From Tetrahymena elliotti 4EA (lineage: Eukaryota; Ciliophora; Oligohymenophorea; Hymenostomatida; Tetrahymenidae): a stretch of 59,659 nucleotides of DNA. Position numbers and translations under genes: made by a program. The DNA lies in contig JH720296.1 of NCBI GenBank assembly GCA_000231825.2, forward strand, positions 2,158,656 to 2,218,314, written 5' to 3'. Shown one piece after another: positions 1 through 12,593 of this stretch. Under the pieces are notes generated by a model. That model had not been told where the DNA came from, searched no databases, and saw only the letters and a list, made by a program, of their open reading frames with translations. The number at the start of each line of letters is the position of its first letter. Within the stretch, counting starts at the first letter, position 1.

Positions 1-299
1 AGACTATATACAGACTATAGCTTTATTTTTAACTAGATAGAAATCTTGAGTTCTGATGTTTATTTATTCTTTATTTTTAAAAAAATGAAAAATATAATTA
101 AATAATTATTTGTATAAAAATTAAGAAAAAAAAAATTTTTGTTTTTAAAGTATTTCAGTCTCTAAAAGGTTTCCTATATATCCAAACATATCATTAAATT
201 CACCATATTAGATAGTACAAAAATATATTAAAATAATTGATGTACTATTTGAATCGAAAAATTTATAAAGGTGTAGCACAATTACAAAGAATTGTAATA
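1..299. other. AT-rich sequence with no recognised gene
   Basis: Very A/T-rich sequence at the window edge with homopolymer A and T runs. I see no coding pattern, tRNA or telomeric repeat here. It is probably spacer. Confidence 0.5.
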
Positions 300-309
300 T
301 AACAAATAA

Positions 310-903
310 AGGTGAAAAAATGTGAAGGTGTAAACTGATTGTTTTGAGAAACATAATTATTCTGTTGGCGTAAGTATAAAATACAGAGGAAAACAGCTTC
401 TTTTACACACAATTTGGCCTAAAAAAGGTGTTAAATATATATTCTATAAACCAACCCTATCAAATATTAGAATATCTTAAAGAGATAAAATTTCTTACTA
501 TAATAAAGATTGGAGGTTAAATGTTTTGTGAAGACTTGCTAGATCTTTAAAATCTGGATAGAGGGGTTTATTGCTCATAGAAAATTTTTGTGCATGATTA
601 TAAAGATGATTTAGCAAAAATCAAGTATGATCTCTTTCAAATGCTTGGATGTAATTTAAAGTAGCTGGAATATTATAAAATATTTAGCAATTTTCAATTA
701 TATTTAAGCTATTTCTTATTTCCTCCTATTTCATCCTAAATGTTTGTTTCTTCATTGTTAATTAGAGAATAAGGAATTTAAAATCTGATCTTTGAAGAAG
801 AAAATAAATCAGCAAATAGTATTGAAAAAAATTATAAGAAGTTTTATATGAAAATTAAGATGAATTTGAAATATATTTTGAAGATGAACTGAATGAAAAT
901 TGA
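310..903 (+). pseudogene. decayed protein-coding relic, family not recognised
   Basis: Three overlapping plus-strand reading frames each look coding for a stretch, but they do not join. The first (about 310-527) reads through a segment containing VGVSIKYRGKQLLLHTIWPK and stops at a TGA. That frame stays protein-like just after the TGA (RLARSLKSGQRGLLLIENF). A second frame runs from about 524 to 830 (HDYKDDLAKIKYDLFQMLG). The third ends in an acidic tail (EFEIYFEDELNEN) at a TGA at 901-903. The shift near 825-835 lies in an A-run. The pattern of successive frames with an internal stop and no clear start fits a gene broken by frameshifts. An unspotted set of introns could also explain part of it. 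I do not recognise the family. Confidence 0.35.
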
Positions 904-1710
904 AAATGTTATGATAATTATTTGTAATTATCTATTTTTAATTAAATAATAATGTATTAAATTATTTATGCTTTAATTTAAATTTCTAATTAAAAATTTA
1001 TCATTCAAGAAAAAAATTAATTAAAAAATTTTTTAATGTTTCTCAAATTAGAGTGGGTAAGGTAAATCATAAAGTAATTAATAAAAATTAATGAATAGGC
1101 CAAACTAATATCAAGTAGACCAACCCAAATTAGTCGGCCACTCATAAATTAAAGTTTAGATTTATTCTTTCTAAAATGATTAACTAATATTGAATATAAT
1201 TAAATTGAAAAGTCAAATTAAAGAGCAAAATTTTAGCTATTCATTAGTGGTATAATCTTTCCAAAATAATCATAATGACTACAATAATTGAGTGTTTACA
1301 ATTTCATTTTTTTAAAATGAATTTTTGTTAAAGTTTAGCTATGAGTTAACTTCTCTCATAGAAACAATTTTATGAAATTTAAAAAAATCAAAAACAGTAT
1401 TAAAGAAAAGTTTATACTTATTGATATTAATTATGAATATTTAAATCATATCTTAATAATTTCTTTGAGACATTAGTAGTAATATTTAGAGATTTTGATT
1501 TTATGTTCATTTTGACGGAAGACACACAAAGAAAACTGATAAATACAAAATGAATAATTATTAAAACTTCTAAACTATTAGCGCTGAAACCTAAGAGGCT
1601 GATTAAAGTAAGATATAGAAAATTAGGGAAAAAATGGTATTTAAAATTTTAATAAAATTGATATATTAATGCTTATTTATATTTGGTTTGATTATTAAAC
1701 AAGAAATCTT
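904..1710. other. AT-rich spacer
   Basis: About 0.8 kb between the relic and the 3' end of the channel gene. It has low complexity and many TAA/TTA words, and I see no convincing coding frame. It presumably includes the 3' untranslated region of the channel gene. Confidence 0.5.
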
Positions 1711-4700
1711 TCATTTTTAGTTTTTTTATTGAATTTTTTGAATATATACATAGAAAGAGTTTCCTTATTTTCTGAAAGACTTGTTTTTACTCTTTTGGTT
1801 TTTGAGAGAACTTTCTAATTGTCTCAGAATTATTTTAATATTGTAATGAGGTTTATAGAATTAAAATTCTTTGATAGTTTCTAAGTTTTCATCAAGTTTG
1901 GGGATGTATGATACATATTATTAATATTGTTAGTTATAATTTTTGTTAAAATAGCCAATGTCAAGTTAATTATTTCTAAGATTACGTTCTAATCCGAAAT
2001 TTTAATAGAAACCTTCACCATATTAGTATTAACTTTATTAGTCTTACAACTATTCTTAATAGTTTTGTATCTTTTTCAATGCAATACTTTTACGCAATCT
2101 TCCATTCATGCTTTAAAAAAAATTATTTAGAGACTATTGCTGCTAAAATTCTTAATTTGGAGCATTGAAGGTTTATAGGTTGTTTTGCAGTTAGGGAATA
2201 ACTTAACTCAGCTTAGGAAGATTAATTTTAGATTATTTTATTGAAGCTTTAGATTTATCATTATAAAATGAATATAACATTGATTATTCCATTCCTTCTG
2301 GGAGAAATTCTCCTAAGAGATTTAGTTACTAATTAATATTATTTATTTACTGAAGATGTTGCTACTGTTGAGAATTTAAGAAATCAATGCTACTTAGTAT
2401 TTGAGAATTGTTAAACTGAGATTTACCTTTAATAATAGATGCCTTTTTAGAGTCTAAATAATTATTTGTAAATTACATAGACGTAGCTAAGGGAATTAGT
2501 TAACTTGAATTACTTTCATCAAATTAAATTGAAAAAGGGATAGCTCCTTATGATAATTAGATTGGATTTACCAGTGAAGACTTTTTCATTTAGTTACCAT
2601 TTTTTATTAATGGAGATTATTCTTGGATAATGCTTAATACTTTCTTCTTTTTACTATTGGCTACTTTCTTGAATTGAGAGGCAGAGTTCTGTGAATCTGT
2701 GTCAGCCTTATATTGGGAATCATTGAATTTACTTGAAGCTCTCTTGCGAGTTGAGGTCTGCTTTTGAAGCTTTGACTACTCACTTATGAGGTCATTATAA
2801 TTATTACCCATAGAATTAGAATTGAGTATTAAATTATTAATATTTGCTGTGCTATTGTAATTTAAAGCTATCTAATGATTACTGTTTATGTAAGATTAAG
2901 AGCCTAGAACTCTTGTTGAGCTAAATGCATTTTGTTACTCTATGTGGGGAGATTAATTATATTAGACTTACTCAGAGAAGTTAGAATCTGTTTATTTTGG
3001 GGTTTGATTTATATTATTGTCTAACTAATGTTAAACTATTGATTTTTATCTTTGACCTTGTTTTCTTATGACTTCATCATATCCTTAAATAGTTTAAAGC
3101 TCATCTTTATGTATTTGGTAAAGAGTTTTAGGTGTTTATGAGTATCTTCTGGTCTGATGAGTCATGTTAGGGGAACTTTAATAATTTTATTCATTATTAT
3201 TTATGTTATTAATGCTGTTACTCGTCATATTTTAATTTTAAATTTGATTTGCAGTATTAGTGACATTAGAAGATGAATAAGAAAGTGGAGTTGTGGCTGT
3301 ATTAATGATATTACCATTGTTGTTGGATATGTGGCTTAAAGCATTTTAGTTGTAATTAGCATAACCACTAAGAATATTTTGAGTGTTTATACTAACATTT
3401 TAAATGTTAGCTTTAGCAGTCTAATTTTGTGGTGTATTTGAAGTTTAATTTTCTAAAACATCATTTGCGATGTTCCAGCTTAGGTTTTTCTTTTTATTTC
3501 TATGCACATTTGGAGAAGCAGAGTGGATCATTTCTTTTGTATACTTTTAATCATTTATATCATCTGGAGTAAGATTTCTTTATGGAAATTCACTGTTTTA
3601 GTTGTATAAAAAATTAGCAAATTAAGATGAATTATTCACAGATTCTTCTTATTAAATGTTATTGCTGTTGTTTTTGGATAAATAAGGCTTCGATTTTATT
3701 TGGTTTGAAAAAAAGCTTTCTTAGTTCTATTATGGAATAGGACTGGCTGATAATTCTTATTAAGTAGATACCAAATTGTTAGCTTGGCTACTTCCGTTAT
3801 TATTAATAGCTATTGCATGAGTATTATCTCTTATGATAGGTTGTAAGAAAGATTATCCTGATTTTTGCTCAAAGTAAAATTCATCTTCTTTAGTGATTGA
3901 TCTTTATTTGTTTGTGGTATTAAGAGTGTTTAAGTTCTAAAGGTGGTGTTCAGATTTCCTCCTATTTGACTATTCTTGGTCGACATCAGTATAAACTAGA
4001 TTATTTTTAGAAGGGAGACCTTCTAAACTTTGATACTATTTAGTATATTAATTGTTGTCATTATTGGCACCATCATCAGATTCTTAACTTTAATCATCAT
4101 TTAATTAATCTATTTCAAAATTGGATTAAAATAATCTTTAATCATAAAATCCGTAGCTTGTATTTATTGCATCAAACATGCATTTATTATACAATGAAGA
4201 GTTTTATTCTACTTTCTAAGCAGCCTAGCTTATTCCATTTTAGTCTGATAAAGCATTAAAATCTCTTTTCTTTCTTTTAGCTACTCCTGTACTTCTTGGT
4301 TATGTTTTAGGACAATTTTAGTTTAGAATTACTTTTTCTTTATTTGCCACATAATGAACTTCAGGGCAATGTATCGCTTAGTGTCTTTCTTTTTTGCAGA
4401 CAGGGCATACTTAAAAAATTAAATTGTGCTCATTTTGAAGCAATAAGTCATCTTTTATCTCACAAAATATTTCTAAGTCTTTTTTATGTTCTTAAACAAG
4501 AGTTCTAAATTAATTCCTATTTATCTTAATTTCATTATAAAATTGGCTTTTATCAATATGGTTTTTGTAAATTTACCTTAAAAATAATAGATTCCTCAGA
4601 GCAGCGGGCATATGATTCCCTGGGCATACCTGTGAAGAAACTGTATTATCCAAAATGCTTAGCTGTTTGAATTGTTTAAAAAACTAAGTAATTTTCTTCA

Positions 4701-7156
4701 TCTTTACATCTCTTTTCAGTTACATAGAATAATTCAACTATTTAAAAAAAATAAATTTAGACAAAATAATGAAAAATTTAATAATAAAATATTTAACCTT
4801 ATCCTTAAGCGATAAAATACAAATTACAATCTGTTTCTTCTCCTTGAAAATATACTACTTATCCTTTATCAAATTGTATTTCTTCCATGTGTTTGGATAA
4901 TTGAGTCTTAAAATTATCACTAAACATCTTCATTATTTCCATTTTATCTATTATTTTCTTGTTAATTGATTCTATGATCCTCTCTTTCAAAGAAGAATTT
5001 AGAAGTTTAACTTAACCTCTAGATTATTATTCTTTGTTTTATTTATGTTTTTTAGTCGTAGCATACTTTAAATTCTGTTTAGCATCAACAATCATTTGTT
5101 CTGGAACCTTTTTTAAATTAATTTAAATTTAATAAAAATTATATTTTTATTTTCACTTTACTCCTCTGTTTGGAAGAAAATTACTCACAAATACAACTTG
5201 CTAATTAATTTAAAAAAATAAATTAAATTATTATTAAAATGAATAGAAAAAATACATCTGAAAAGGAATAAGAAGAAGAGAACAATCTAGATATTTTAAT
5301 GATCGAGGAGATAAATTTGAATATAAATACAACTGAAAACACTTGGGTAAATACTAAGAATATTTATTCTGACTATTTTTTGGCTTAGATTCCCTAAAAT
5401 ATCAAGCTGCTGCACATTTGTTAAAGTGATGCAACATATCTTTAAATAATAAGCTTAATTTAGATAATTTAAAATAGAAAAATTACATGTAGTGCCAAGG
5501 TTAATTTGTTAACTAATTTGAATCGATCCAAGAAGTATTTGTAAATGTATTTTGATTAATTGAGCTGCTCTCATATTTTCCAATTGAAATCCAAATAACT
5601 GAAAAAGTGTGTAAAATTAATCCAAAAATTATTCCATTGTAAATTATTTTAAAGATTATCCTCCTGAATAAATTAATTGAAGATTTTAATTTAATTCTTT
5701 TTAAACATTAATAATTAGAGTTAGCCTTTAAAAAATAAAGAACTTGAATAATAACAGGGGGATCTTCTGAGCCGATTATGAAAAAAAGAAGACACATAAT
5801 ACTAACTAGATCAAAGATAAAGAACTTTTTAAAGTATCTTATAGAAGCAATATTAGCATCAGTAACCAAGATTCCTTTATTATAAAAGCCTGTAATGTAA
5901 CTTGCAAATAAATCTATGAATGACAAAGAGAATCCGAAACATGCAATATAGAAAATAATAGAGTTATTTGAAGTATCATCGCTTTAAGAAATAAACAATC
6001 TATCAATTTCATTAACAAAAACAGCTCTTAGAATAATAAAGAAGTAGAAAATTATAAAAAATAAGACTTGAAAGAAATCAATAATTAATCTTTTTAGGTC
6101 AGTAGGATTAATTGCTGAATTAATACATGTGATCATAAGCAAAATACTTGAATAAATTTATATTATTGACTTTCTTTCAGTTTTAGGCCTTTAACTGCTT
6201 TCTGTGCTTTATAATGGTTGATCTTTAAAACTTCTTGCTGATTAAAGTAAATTAATCATCTTCTTTTTTGATGTGAAATTGCTATTACTTCCAATTGATA
6301 TTTATTCTAGTTGTTTAGAAGTCTCCTTTATAAGCAAACTATTTTAATCTTTATTATTTACATGACAAGTACTTTTCTAAGTATTTGAAAAACAGCAGCT
6401 TCTTTTTTAGATATTCCCTAAATCCTAATTATTTTAACATTCCGGATTCTAGCATGACAATTAACTATTGTTTATTTAGCTTGACCAATCATCTATCAAG
6501 CGTAAATGAAAATTAGTTAAATTTAATAGCTTAACTCTTTCTAGTTTACTTATCAGTTTTTAACGTAATCTATTAGCTGTTTAGTAGACATTATATGGAA
6601 ATGTTGTTTTTTATACTAACTTCTATGACTGTTCAGTGTGATTATGACTATTATTTTAATTTATTGCATTAATAATATTCAATTAACTCTATTTCTATTC
6701 TGTTGATATTGGTGATTACACCTAAATAAGCAGTCTTTAAAAATTATTGTTATCTTTTTTATGCAGCATATTTTTAGATGTTTCATCCATGCTCTATAAA
6801 TTTAAAATTGTAATACTCTTTTGAGCATCCTGCTTATTTTCTGTTGGAATTTTCCAATTCGCTGTAAATTCATCAATTCCTCCATTTTAATTTATTTAAT
6901 TTTTGGTAGCCTAAAATTAATTTTAATATAATCCTAATCTTTATTATCTTAACTAATCACTGAAAACATTTGTAATATCAAATACATCATCTTGCTCATC
7001 TTTCACAAGAATATCATTATCCATCTAATTTTTTAAATGAAATTTCTTTAAATTTTTATGGTCTTCATCATCAAACAGCCTATTCATCCTATGTTAATTT
7101 TATCTGAGCGAATTTCCTGAAGTAACAATATCTAAATCTTAAGAATTAACGATCAT
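1711..7156 (-). CDS. Cyclic-nucleotide-binding-domain cation channel with atypical pore
   Basis: A six-helix voltage-gated-type channel of the ciliate CNBD/K+ channel family, expected in the ciliary or plasma membrane. The model begins at the ATG at 7154-7156. Removing five GT..AG introns (5440-5486, 5201-5255, 5108-5161, 4738-4797, 4525-4576) leaves one frame of 1725 codons. Order: Gln/Asn/Ser-rich N-terminus (about 340 residues); S1-S5 with the family segment ITGFYNKGILVTDANIASI; turret WIDSNQ...W; pore and S6; C-linker; CNBD at about 675-790 (GQVVYFQGEETDCNLYFIAQ); a Cys/His segment CPVCKKERHQAIHCPEVHY typical of ciliate channels; then a low-complexity tail of about 880 residues rich in Asn, Ser and Gln. 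The pore reads MCSSLIFQGIQAK where the family has T-V-G-Y-G-D, so K+ selectivity is doubtful. All introns keep the frame, which argues against a pseudogene. A short plus-strand ORF at 5240-5671 is an antisense shadow. Confidence 0.85.
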
Positions 7157-8145
7157 TTTATAAATAATTATGACAATCTATTCTTTTAATATAGATACTT
7201 TTTAGTATTAAGTTTGTTTGTTTTTAAAAAGATAATTTAATAAAAACATGACATAACTTTCAATATGCAAACTGATGAAAAATCATCCACAAATTATATA
7301 GCTATTATTTAAAAACAATCAAGTACATTTTCAATTATTACTTCTCTTTCAGATTTTTGTTTTTATAAAAATAGCAGCAAAAAACATAAGATAATCAATA
7401 AATAAAGAAAGAAAAGTATTTACACTATCTTACAATACGCTTTCATAAAAATTTCTACCTACTTCAAAAAATTTGAAAATAATTAATTAATTTTTCATTT
7501 ATTTTCCCTTTCTCCTTCAAATTCGTCTTTTATCATTTTCTAAATATAATTTATAATAAATAATTATTTGCTTACATTCCAAAAATTTGATTCATCAAAA
7601 ATTAACATTTGCAAATAAATAAATTTATTTCAAAAAATTAAGTAAAATCTTTAAAATTTAATTAAAATAATAACCACTAATAGATATTCACTCATAAATT
7701 ATCATTTTATTGTTAAAATTTGTTAATAATTATTAATTAGAATGTATTGTATTTGGTCAACTTTTATCAATTATTTTAAATCAAAAAATTTGATTTTGTT
7801 TTTTTGCTCAGCTTTACTTTTTCTAATTCTATTTTGGGTACTTAGATTAAAGAAAATTAATAAATTATATTAGCTTAAAAAAGGATAATAAATTAACATA
7901 AAAATAAAAATTTTTTCTTTAAATTTATAAAAAATAGAGTAAAAAATTAATATTTAATATTTGAAAAAGTTAATTAAATCTTAAAAATAAATCAATAATT
8001 AAATAATATTTAATTTCACATCTCAAAAAAATTTTTTGAATCAATAAACGATGATATAAAATAGAAACTATTTTACAAATCTGAGAGATGTATTTCATTT
8101 TTAATAGCTATGGAAATAAATTTTAATATTTATTTATTAAAAGTT
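7157..8145. other. AT-rich divergent intergenic region
   Basis: About 1 kb between the start of the minus-strand channel gene and the plus-strand LRR gene. It presumably holds the promoters of both genes. I see no coding pattern and no recognisable regulatory motif. Confidence 0.5.
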
Positions 8146-8192
8146 ACAAAGCTCCAATTTAACTTAAATATTAAATCTTCGTATTAGCTTGA
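8146..8192 (+). pseudogene. degenerate leucine-rich-repeat half exon
   Basis: A short segment reads SSNLTQILNLRISL, resembling the second half of the downstream LRR exons (CSNLQTLTLDL). It is preceded by TTAAAAG and followed by a GTAAT donor-like word, like those exons. Upstream in this frame the first half of the repeat is missing and no ATG is in phase. It may be a decayed repeat exon or part of the unresolved 5' end of the gene. Confidence 0.3.
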
Positions 8193-8574
8193 GGTAATAT
8201 GATGGTTTTCTTTAAATTAATTTAATCCTAAACTCTGAGTGCTGAATTAATGTAAGAATAGCGTTTCAATAATAATTATGCATTTTTGTATGCAAGCTCT
8301 TTAATTTCTTTAATTTAAGAATGAATGGCTATTTTTGGTAGATTTACTTTATATTCGCTTGGCTCATACATTAGTTTTTATTTCTTATTTTCTGATTTTT
8401 TAATTTATGATGATCAATAAAATTTTTTTGATATTCTTACTTGATAGTTAGTTGTTGAGTATTTATTAATTTTTATTTGATTTTTTCAGATTTAATTCCA
8501 AATTTTATTCTTTCTTTTTATATTATTTTAAATCTTTCTGAATTCAATATTTATTTTTTAAAATTTTTTTAAAG

Positions 8575-11500
8575 TGAAAATAATCGACATTTAAGGATTA
8601 GGTTCATGCTTAGCAAAATGCTTTATTCTTGAAACTTTGACTCTTGACCTAAGGTATAGTGTTTCAACATTAATAATCTATTTGAGACTAACTAATTTGG
8701 GCTTGATTGCTTGATATTAATTAATTTTTATTGTTGTTTTTTGATTTGATTCAATTTTTATTTTTTAAATATTTGATAATTCACTATTTCTTTTTCTAAT
8801 TTTTTAAAAGTTACAATTATATAAATGAAGTGGGTGTCTATTAATTAGTATCTGATTTAGCAAAATGCAGCAATCTTGAAAATTTGACTCTTGATCTAAG
8901 GTAAAAATAATGTTTCAGTCCTTGTTTGCTTCATATTCATCAATTTTTATTTGTTGTTTTTAGATTTTATTTAATTTTTATTTTTGTAATTCTTTTGATT
9001 TGAAATATTCAATTTTTTTTTTTCTAATTTTTTAAAAGTACCACTTGTATCAATGAAGTAGGTGCTTAAAAATTAGTATTTGTATTAGCAAAATGCTCTA
9101 ATCTCTAAGTTTTGACTCTTAACCTCAGGTAAAAATAATTTTTAAGCATTAAAATATTATTCTCAATAAAGACTTGAATTTATGACCTAAAGATAAATTT
9201 ACTTGGATTAGGCACTCATTATTTGTTGTTTTTAAATTTAATTCAAACTTTTATACTTTGAATATTTATTTATTTTATTGGTTAAAAGTAACAATTACAT
9301 TAATGAAGTGAGTGTCTAAAGATAAGGATCTGGTTTATCAAAATGCACTAATCTTGAAATTTTGAATCTTGATCTTAGGTAAAAATAGTTTTTATGTATT
9401 ATTAGCGTATTTTTAATTAATTAATGACTGACTGACTAATTTGGGCTTATTTACTTGACATTAATTAGTTTTTATTTGTTTTTTAAATTCAATTACATAT
9501 AGTAAAAAGGGGGTTCTGGCACTGGCATGGCATACAAGTCCAAAACACTAGAATACCAACAATAATGTTGGTATTCTAGTATTTTGGCCTTTTATGTTAT
9601 GCCAGCGCCAGAACCCCCTTTTTACTATATATTCAATTCAAATAAAATTTTTATTTTTTACTAATTCCTTTAAATATTTCCTTACTCAATATTTAATTTG
9701 ATAATTGTTTAAAAGGAAGTATAACATTAATGAAGTTGGGGTCTAAGGATTAGGATCTGGCTTAGCATAATGTTCTAATCTCTCAATTTTAACTCTTGAG
9801 CTTAGGTAAAAATAACTTTGAAATACAAATAATACATTTTGAATAAATAAAGGCTTTATTTTATTTATGAGCTATTGATAAATTTGGATTGATGGTATTC
9901 TCACTCATGAATTTTTATTTAGTTTTTTCAGATTTAATGATCTTTTCTCTTTTCTCATTCTTTATTTTTCATAATTTTTAATAGTAGCAATTGTATTAAT
10001 GAAGAGGGAGTTTAAAGATTAGTATATTGTTTACCAAAATGTTCTTTTCTGTTAAGTTTGACTCTTGGTCTCTTGTAAAAATATTGTTTGAATATTAAAT
10101 ATGCATTTTTTTAACACTTAAATAGTTTAATATATGAGTATCTAATAACTTAGGTTTAGTGTTCTTGGTATTTTTTTTGCTCATTCACTAATTTTTATTT
10201 GTTGTTTTCAGATTTAATTTGAATGTTTAGGTTTTATCAAGCGTTAATTAATTATTTAATGGTTTAATTTTGTTTTATAATTTTTTAAAAGTAACAATAA
10301 TATTGATGAAATTGGGATTTTAAAATTGGGATCTGAGTTAGCAAAATGCTCTAATCTCTAAAATTTGGATCTAGGCCTTGGGTAAATTAGTGTTTTGAGA
10401 CTAATTATTCATTTTTAAATCAATAAATAAAGACTTTAATATGTAATCCACAAACTGATTTTGGTTGGCTTACTTGATATTTGTTTGAATGATTCGCTAA
10501 TTTTTTCTTATTATTTTTGAAAAGGAATAATCCAATTCAGTAAACAGGAACATAAGCATTAGGATTGGAACTAGCAAAATGCTCTAATCTCTAAACTTTG
10601 GTTCTTGACCTAAGGTAAAAATAATTTTTAACTTTTAATTTTATGTTTTTGATTAAATATTGGCTTTAATTTGATAAAGGCTGATTTAACTTGATATTTG
10701 TTTTACTCATTCAATTTTATTCGTTATTTTCAGATTTAATCTAAATTTTTATACTTTTCTCACTTTTTTAAATATTTCTTAATTCAATATTTATTTAAAA
10801 AAATTTTTAAAGTAACAATAATGTTAATGAAGTGGGTGCCTAAGAATTAGGGTCTGAGTTAGCAAAATGTTCTAATCTCTAAACTTTAACTCTTGATCTT
10901 AGGTAAATGTAGAGTTAAAATATTAATTATATATAAAAGAAAGAATTCAGACTTTCAGTTATGACTAATTTGGGTTTGTTTACTTGATATTTGCTTAGCT
11001 AATCCAATTTAATAAAAATTTAAAACTTTTCTCGTTCTTTTATGTCTTTATTTATTCAATAATTTACTTTAATATTTTTAAAAGCCAAAATAAGATTGAT
11101 TAAATGGGAGTATAAGTAATAGGATCTAACTTAGCAAAATGCTCTAATCTCTAAACTTTGACTCTAAAGCTCTTGTGAAAATAGCTTTTAAAAATTAATT
11201 AAGCATTTTTAATAAATAAAGACTTTAATCTATGATTACTGACAAATTTTAGTTGGTTTAATTGATATTGGTTTCCTTCCTTAGTTTTTATTTATTTTTT
11301 TCAGATGTTTTCCTTATTCTTTTAAAATTTCTTTATTTAATATTTATTTTTATCATTATGAAAAAGTAACAATAATATTGGAAAAGTTGGCTCATAAGAA
11401 TTAGGATCTGAGTTAGCAAAATACCCTAATCTCTAAACTTTGAATCTTGACCTAAGGTAAAATAATTTTTAAAAATTAATTATGCATTTTTGAAAAAGAT

Positions 11501-12341
11501 AAGAAATTAATTAAGAAGCAACTAACAAAATTGGATTGGTTAACTTAATATTTGTTTGTCTCATTCATTAATAATTATTTTATTTATTTTTTTCAGATTT
11601 AATTCAAGGTTTAATACTTTTCTTACTCTTTTAAATATTTTTATGTTCAGTATTTATTATTATTTTTTAAAAGTTCTAATAATATTGGTGAAATAGGCTC
11701 ATAAGGATTAGGGTCTTGCTTAGTAAAGTGCTCTAATCTCTACAAATTGACTCTTGATTTAAAGTAAAAATAACTTTTAAATGCTAATTATACATTTTTG
11801 AATAAATAAAGATTTTATGAATGACTTATAAATGTTTGTTTGTTTGTTTACTTGCTCATTATTTTGATTTGTTTTTTTTAGATTTAACGCAAACTTTTTT
11901 ATGATTTTCTAGCTCTTTTAAATATTTCTTTATTCAATATTTATATTTTTAATTTTTTAAAAGTAGGAATAATATTGGTGAAATGGGATTAAAAGGATTA
12001 GTGTATTGCTTAGTAAAATGCTCTAATCTCTATATTTTGACTCTTAATCTACAGTAAAAATAACTTTTAAATACTAATTATACATTTTTGAATAAAAGAC
12101 ACAAATTTATGAGCCCTTGATACATTTTGATAGGTTTATTTTATATCAGTAGGGCTTATTCATCAATTTTTATTTTTTGTTTTATGATCTAATTCCAATT
12201 TTTAAGTTTTTTTTCATTCTCCTTCAAAGTTTATTTTAATATTTTATTAAAAGATTCAATAATATTGGTAATTCAGTTTCATAAAGATTAAGGTCAAGAT
12301 TAATAAAATCAAAAAGGTTAGTTTAATTATCAAAACGCTGA
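8575..12341 (+). CDS. Leucine-rich repeat protein, one repeat per 90-nt exon
   Basis: A plus-strand gene made of tandem LRR exons separated by 138-337 nt introns. Twelve exons are exactly 90 nt and share the same phase, joining as ..AG|T..: 8811-8900, 9039-9128, 9289-9378, 9716-9805, 9985-10074, 10292-10381, 10525-10614, 10813-10902, 11085-11174, 11367-11456, 11674-11763 and 11964-12053. Each encodes a 30-residue unit near NNNIDEVGVQGLGSGLAKC plus SNLQTLTLDL, resembling the NLRC/ribonuclease-inhibitor type of LRR. The last exon (12254-12341) degenerates and ends at a TGA. LRR solenoids are protein-binding scaffolds; no catalytic domain is visible. The first exon listed (8575-8653) is 79 nt, so it does not fit the phase. 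The true start is unresolved, and the 5' end may be decayed. Confidence 0.75.
8575..12341 (+). repeat. tandem array of ~290 bp LRR exon+intron units
   Basis: The introns are related as well as the exons. Most contain a TTTTCAGATTTAATT-like word, an ATAAATAAAGACTTTAAT-like word shortly after the donor, and a TTTTTAAAAG acceptor. The unit of about 230-310 bp occurs about 13 times with decay. This indicates growth of the gene by tandem duplication of exon plus intron. Confidence 0.75.
9497..9630. mobile_element. 134-bp near-perfect hairpin element (MITE-like) inside an LRR intron
   Basis: The two arms, ATATAGTAAAAAGGGGG... and its complement, pair over about 64 nt. I count about six mismatches, mostly transitions, around a loop of about 6 nt centred at 9563/9564. 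The arms are far more GC-rich than their surroundings (GGGGGTTCTGGC, CTGGCAT). The host intron (9379-9715) is 337 nt, against roughly 140-220 nt for its siblings, so removing the element restores a normal length. There is no coding capacity. The ends sit at TA steps, compatible with TA-targeting (Tc1/mariner-type) insertion, but no target duplication can be proved. Confidence 0.75.
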
Positions 12342-12593
12342 GAAATAATTATTTATTGCTAATTAAATGATAGAAATTACTCTTTAAGAAATAATCTAAT
12401 GATTGTTTATGATTCATTTGATTAAATTCCTTTTTTGCAAAAATTATTCTTAATTTAAATTGCATGTATATTGATTATATAATATAAAGAAGTTAACATA
12501 ATTTTTAAATATTATAATTAGATATTTTAACTATTTAACTATTATAATATAAACAAGAGAGCTTCTTAAACAAAAATAAAAATTAATTTATTT

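Noticed and set aside
445..460. TAAACCAACCCTATC, resembling the Tetrahymena chromosome breakage sequence core
   Set aside because: Matches the first ten bases only, then diverges from the known 15-mer, and such sites are lost from macronuclear DNA; similar CCAACC words occur by chance at about 18770 and 44800.
5240..5671. Plus-strand ORF of about 144 codons starting MNRKNTSEKEQ
   Set aside because: It lies antisense to the pore, S6 and C-linker exons of the channel gene, which is supported by family motifs and in-frame introns.
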